64,000 bases of DNA. It comes from Pegea sp. RAD2-039 (lineage: Eukaryota > Chordata > Thaliacea > Salpida > Salpidae). The notes under the pieces were generated by a model. The model had not been told where the DNA came from and made no database searches. It was given only the letters and a program-made list of their open reading frames with translations. The position numbers were made by a program, and so were the translations under genes. Of this stretch, positions 61,274 through 64,000 are shown piece after piece (the first letter of the stretch is position 1; every line of letters begins with the position of its first letter). The stretch is from NCBI GenBank assembly GCA_034620365.1, contig JAQGEQ010000081.1, forward strand, positions 558,001 through 622,000. Direction: 5' to 3'.

Positions 61274-64000
61274 ATTAAAGAAAACGTGAATTTTTTTAAA
61301 TCCCTATGTTCTTTTAAGAGGAAAACTGAAAGTTGTTCCTATGAACAAGATTTTTTTGAAAGTTGAAAAACTATTAAATTTTAAAACAGTTGAATTCATA
61401 AGTAGGCTTATTCTTCAATTGTTTTTTTTAACAATATGTTGCAAGTTTGTAAAATTATATTAAAAACAATACAAAATCTTTTAATCCTTTTACTAAATAG
61501 TTAAATGTTAATCAACTAATAACAAGCAAAAGTAAAACTAATACAAAATAAACACAAATTAAACAATGATAGAGTATAGTTTGCACTCTGTTTTCAAAAG
61601 TAAATCTTCTCACTGGAAAGTCAAAGAAAGCTTTTAACAATATCTATAAATAAGGAAAAGCTTTTCAACACGTTTATATTTTTACTTTCTTGAATTGATA
61701 ATTTGATTTGATTTTTGTAAATGTTTTCTGCTGTAAAATCATTTATAATCTAGCTTATAGCTTTTTTTGATTTACTTCTGTGAAACAACAATTCACTTTT
61801 TTTTTCAATGATTTTTTCATTTCAATAAGCAAGCGATATACATATTACTTGTGATGAATTATTATATCTGGATTATAAATAAATTGGAACGTTTTGGTTT
61901 GAAAACTTAACATCTTTTATGAAAGTAAACACTATAATGTATAAATATACAATTAGCGAGACATTACACTTCAGAGTATACAGATGAATTCTGTCAAACC
62001 GACTTCATACAAATTCTCTCAAACTCAATTGAGTAATCTCAGTCTTTAGATAATGTTTTTCAACAGAAATAACTTTTAAATTTTACTAGGAAATTTCTTA
62101 CGGACAATACATGTAATATAATATTAAAATTATTCTTCTTAAAAATGTTATTTAAAGATTTTCTAAACCTTCTCTTTAAATACACAATACAATTAAGATT
62201 ATAGTTTATTTATTTATAGACTTGAACTTTTTCAAATAGAATGTTTTATCTCTAATATAACTAGAAAGCAATTTGCAAACTATATTAAGAAACTCACATA
62301 AAATTTTTTTTTATTAAAAGAAGAGATGAATATATTAAATGTATTTTACCTCTATTAAAAAAGAATGAAATTCAATATAACATAAAAGCTTACAACTATC
62401 CCAAGTAATCAAAGTAAAAAATAATTTTCCTAATTTGAATTTTGTTTAAATAATGTTATTTGAAAGCGTTTCTGTCTGTAACAAACAACAATCAGTAGTC
62501 GAACATTTTGTCAGTTAAGCTGTTGAATAAAATCTCTAGAAATATCTTGAAAAACAATAATCCGAAATTCTTTATTTACTGATAATTCAAAATTATATAA
62601 TAGTACATACAAATCAGAGATAACAGAAGCTGTTTATGACAAGTGTAATAATATTATTTACTTATTACTAAAAACTTTTAATCTTATACAAACAGTCAGT
62701 ACAAAATTAGGTAATTAAGTAGTCTAAATTGAATTCTATCATTGCTAAGCGCAAGAACCTGTTATTAAACTGTTGTGATAAAATGTCCATCTTGTAATAC
62801 AAAAACAATTTATCAATAAAAGAAATAAAAAGAGGGATAAATAACAATGTTTCAGTGAACTTTTAACAGCAACAGATAGCAATTGTTAATGCTTAAAAAT
62901 GTTTGCTTGTATTTTGAGAAACAAAATATATTAAATTTAAGAATACAAAAACCAACTCTGTTTGTTTAGCTGTTAACAAACATGTGTAAGGAAAATCATT
63001 CATCATAAGCCCTTAAACTAATTGCTGCTTTTTTTTGTTAAATTAAAACAATTAAAATAATTTTTGACTCACAGTAGGTGTACGGTTTTGCTAATTTCTT
63101 GAATAAATAATTTAAAATTTATAATATAAACCTACTCAACACAAATCTATGTCTTAGAAAAGTTAGTATGTGAAACAAGCATTGAAATTAGCCAAGGGCA
63201 TTGAGCTCTCTACAAAGTATTACTAAAAAACTCAGTTTTGTCCGAAGAAAATATGTTATGATAAACTATTTTATGTTTGGACTCATAGGTAAACCAAGGC
63301 TCAAGGGCTTGATCTTGGGTTAATTTGAAGTTGAATAAAAGTAATCAAACTTTTTGATTTTTCAGAATAAGAAATTAAATAAAAAAAAGGTAAATAAAGT
63401 GCCGACAGCGACAGCTGGTGGATGTTGTGAATTACAAAGAAGAACATGTTTGGTTAAAATTGTTATGTTGACTTATTTCAGTAAAGTATTTATGGGGTTA
63501 ACACAAAGAAAAATTGATTTTACTAAAAGCAGAAAATATATGTTTTTAGTTGTAATTTTTCTTTCACTTAATATCAAAATAAAAAATATATTTTATTGAT
63601 GATTGAAGAACAAGAATTTTTTATTTTCAATTTCTGGATTATAGTTTTTACTAGCAAAAATGAAAAGTGTTTTAATATCTCATTTATAGCGCATTTGTTG
63701 AATTATCTACAAAAGGTACACTTTAAAGGGAAACAATATATTTCGTAAAATTGTTTTCGCTTGAGTTCTAAACAAATATTTGTTTTTAATAATAGACATA
63801 ATTAATCGAAAAAAATTGACGCAAGTCATTAGTAATAGATGTTGTTCATGACAAACGCAATGATATTATTAATTTGTTTTTGAAAATATATTCAAAATTC
63901 AAAATCTATATTTTTGAAATGGAATACATTAATGAGATTTAATTTATTTGTCAATAATACCATTGTCAGTTAAACAGTCTAAAATCTAATTTTTAAGAGC
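61274..64000 (+). repeat. Duplicated block, copy D (5' flank of the zinc-finger gene)
   Basis: Nearly identical to 22,757-25,525 in copy A, closer to A than B or C are, and includes the segment lost from B. A deletion of about 55 bp lies near 63,437. Its family 5 core is at 63,402-63,427. It is cut by the window edge. Confidence 0.9.

Overview
The window is strongly AT-rich nuclear DNA from an animal, probably an invertebrate with compact genes. The evidence is spliced genes with introns mostly of 48-78 bp, C2H2 zinc fingers joined by HTGEKP-type linkers, a cullin-3 gene, an RNA polymerase II subunit gene, and non-LTR retrotransposon debris. I cannot name the phylum. No operons, bacterial signals, rRNA or CRISPR array are visible.

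Layout. 1-2,560 is AT-rich sequence and a long interspersed repeat. 2,562-5,137 is a minisatellite of 20-bp units with a 192-bp higher-order period. 5,269-6,413 (minus) is a complete four-exon gene for RNA polymerase II subunit RPB9, followed at 6,797-6,989 by a short inverted array of the same minisatellite. 7,000-17,740 is interspersed repeats with no gene I can support. 17,745-24,480 and 33,757-40,217 are two direct copies of a block of about 6.4 kb, each with a tRNA-Gly-like relic and an intact intronless seven-finger C2H2 gene (minus). Parts of this block recur at 29,090-29,757 (zinc-finger relic), 40,217-41,400 (third tRNA-like relic), 53,307-56,090 (four-finger gene) and 61,113-64,000 (zinc-finger pseudogene with a long flank). 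44,257-45,476 is a 5'-truncated non-LTR retrotransposon (minus) inserted in one of the interspersed repeats. 48,324-50,442 (plus) is cullin-3 in ten exons, which ends after the N-terminal half to two thirds. A 0.7-kb piece of it is duplicated at 56,967-57,668 and broken. 52,085-53,306 holds a second retrotransposon scrap fused to a second minisatellite array.

How it fits together. Two conserved housekeeping-type genes (RPB9 and cullin-3) sit in a landscape built by repeated duplication of a composite repeat. That repeat carries the C2H2 zinc-finger gene, so the zinc-finger family looks actively amplifying and diverging: finger replacement, changes in DNA-contact residues, and copies at several stages of decay. 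Repeat names (families 1 to 6) are defined only within this answer. Exon coordinates were derived by eye from splice signals, reading phase and recalled family sequence.
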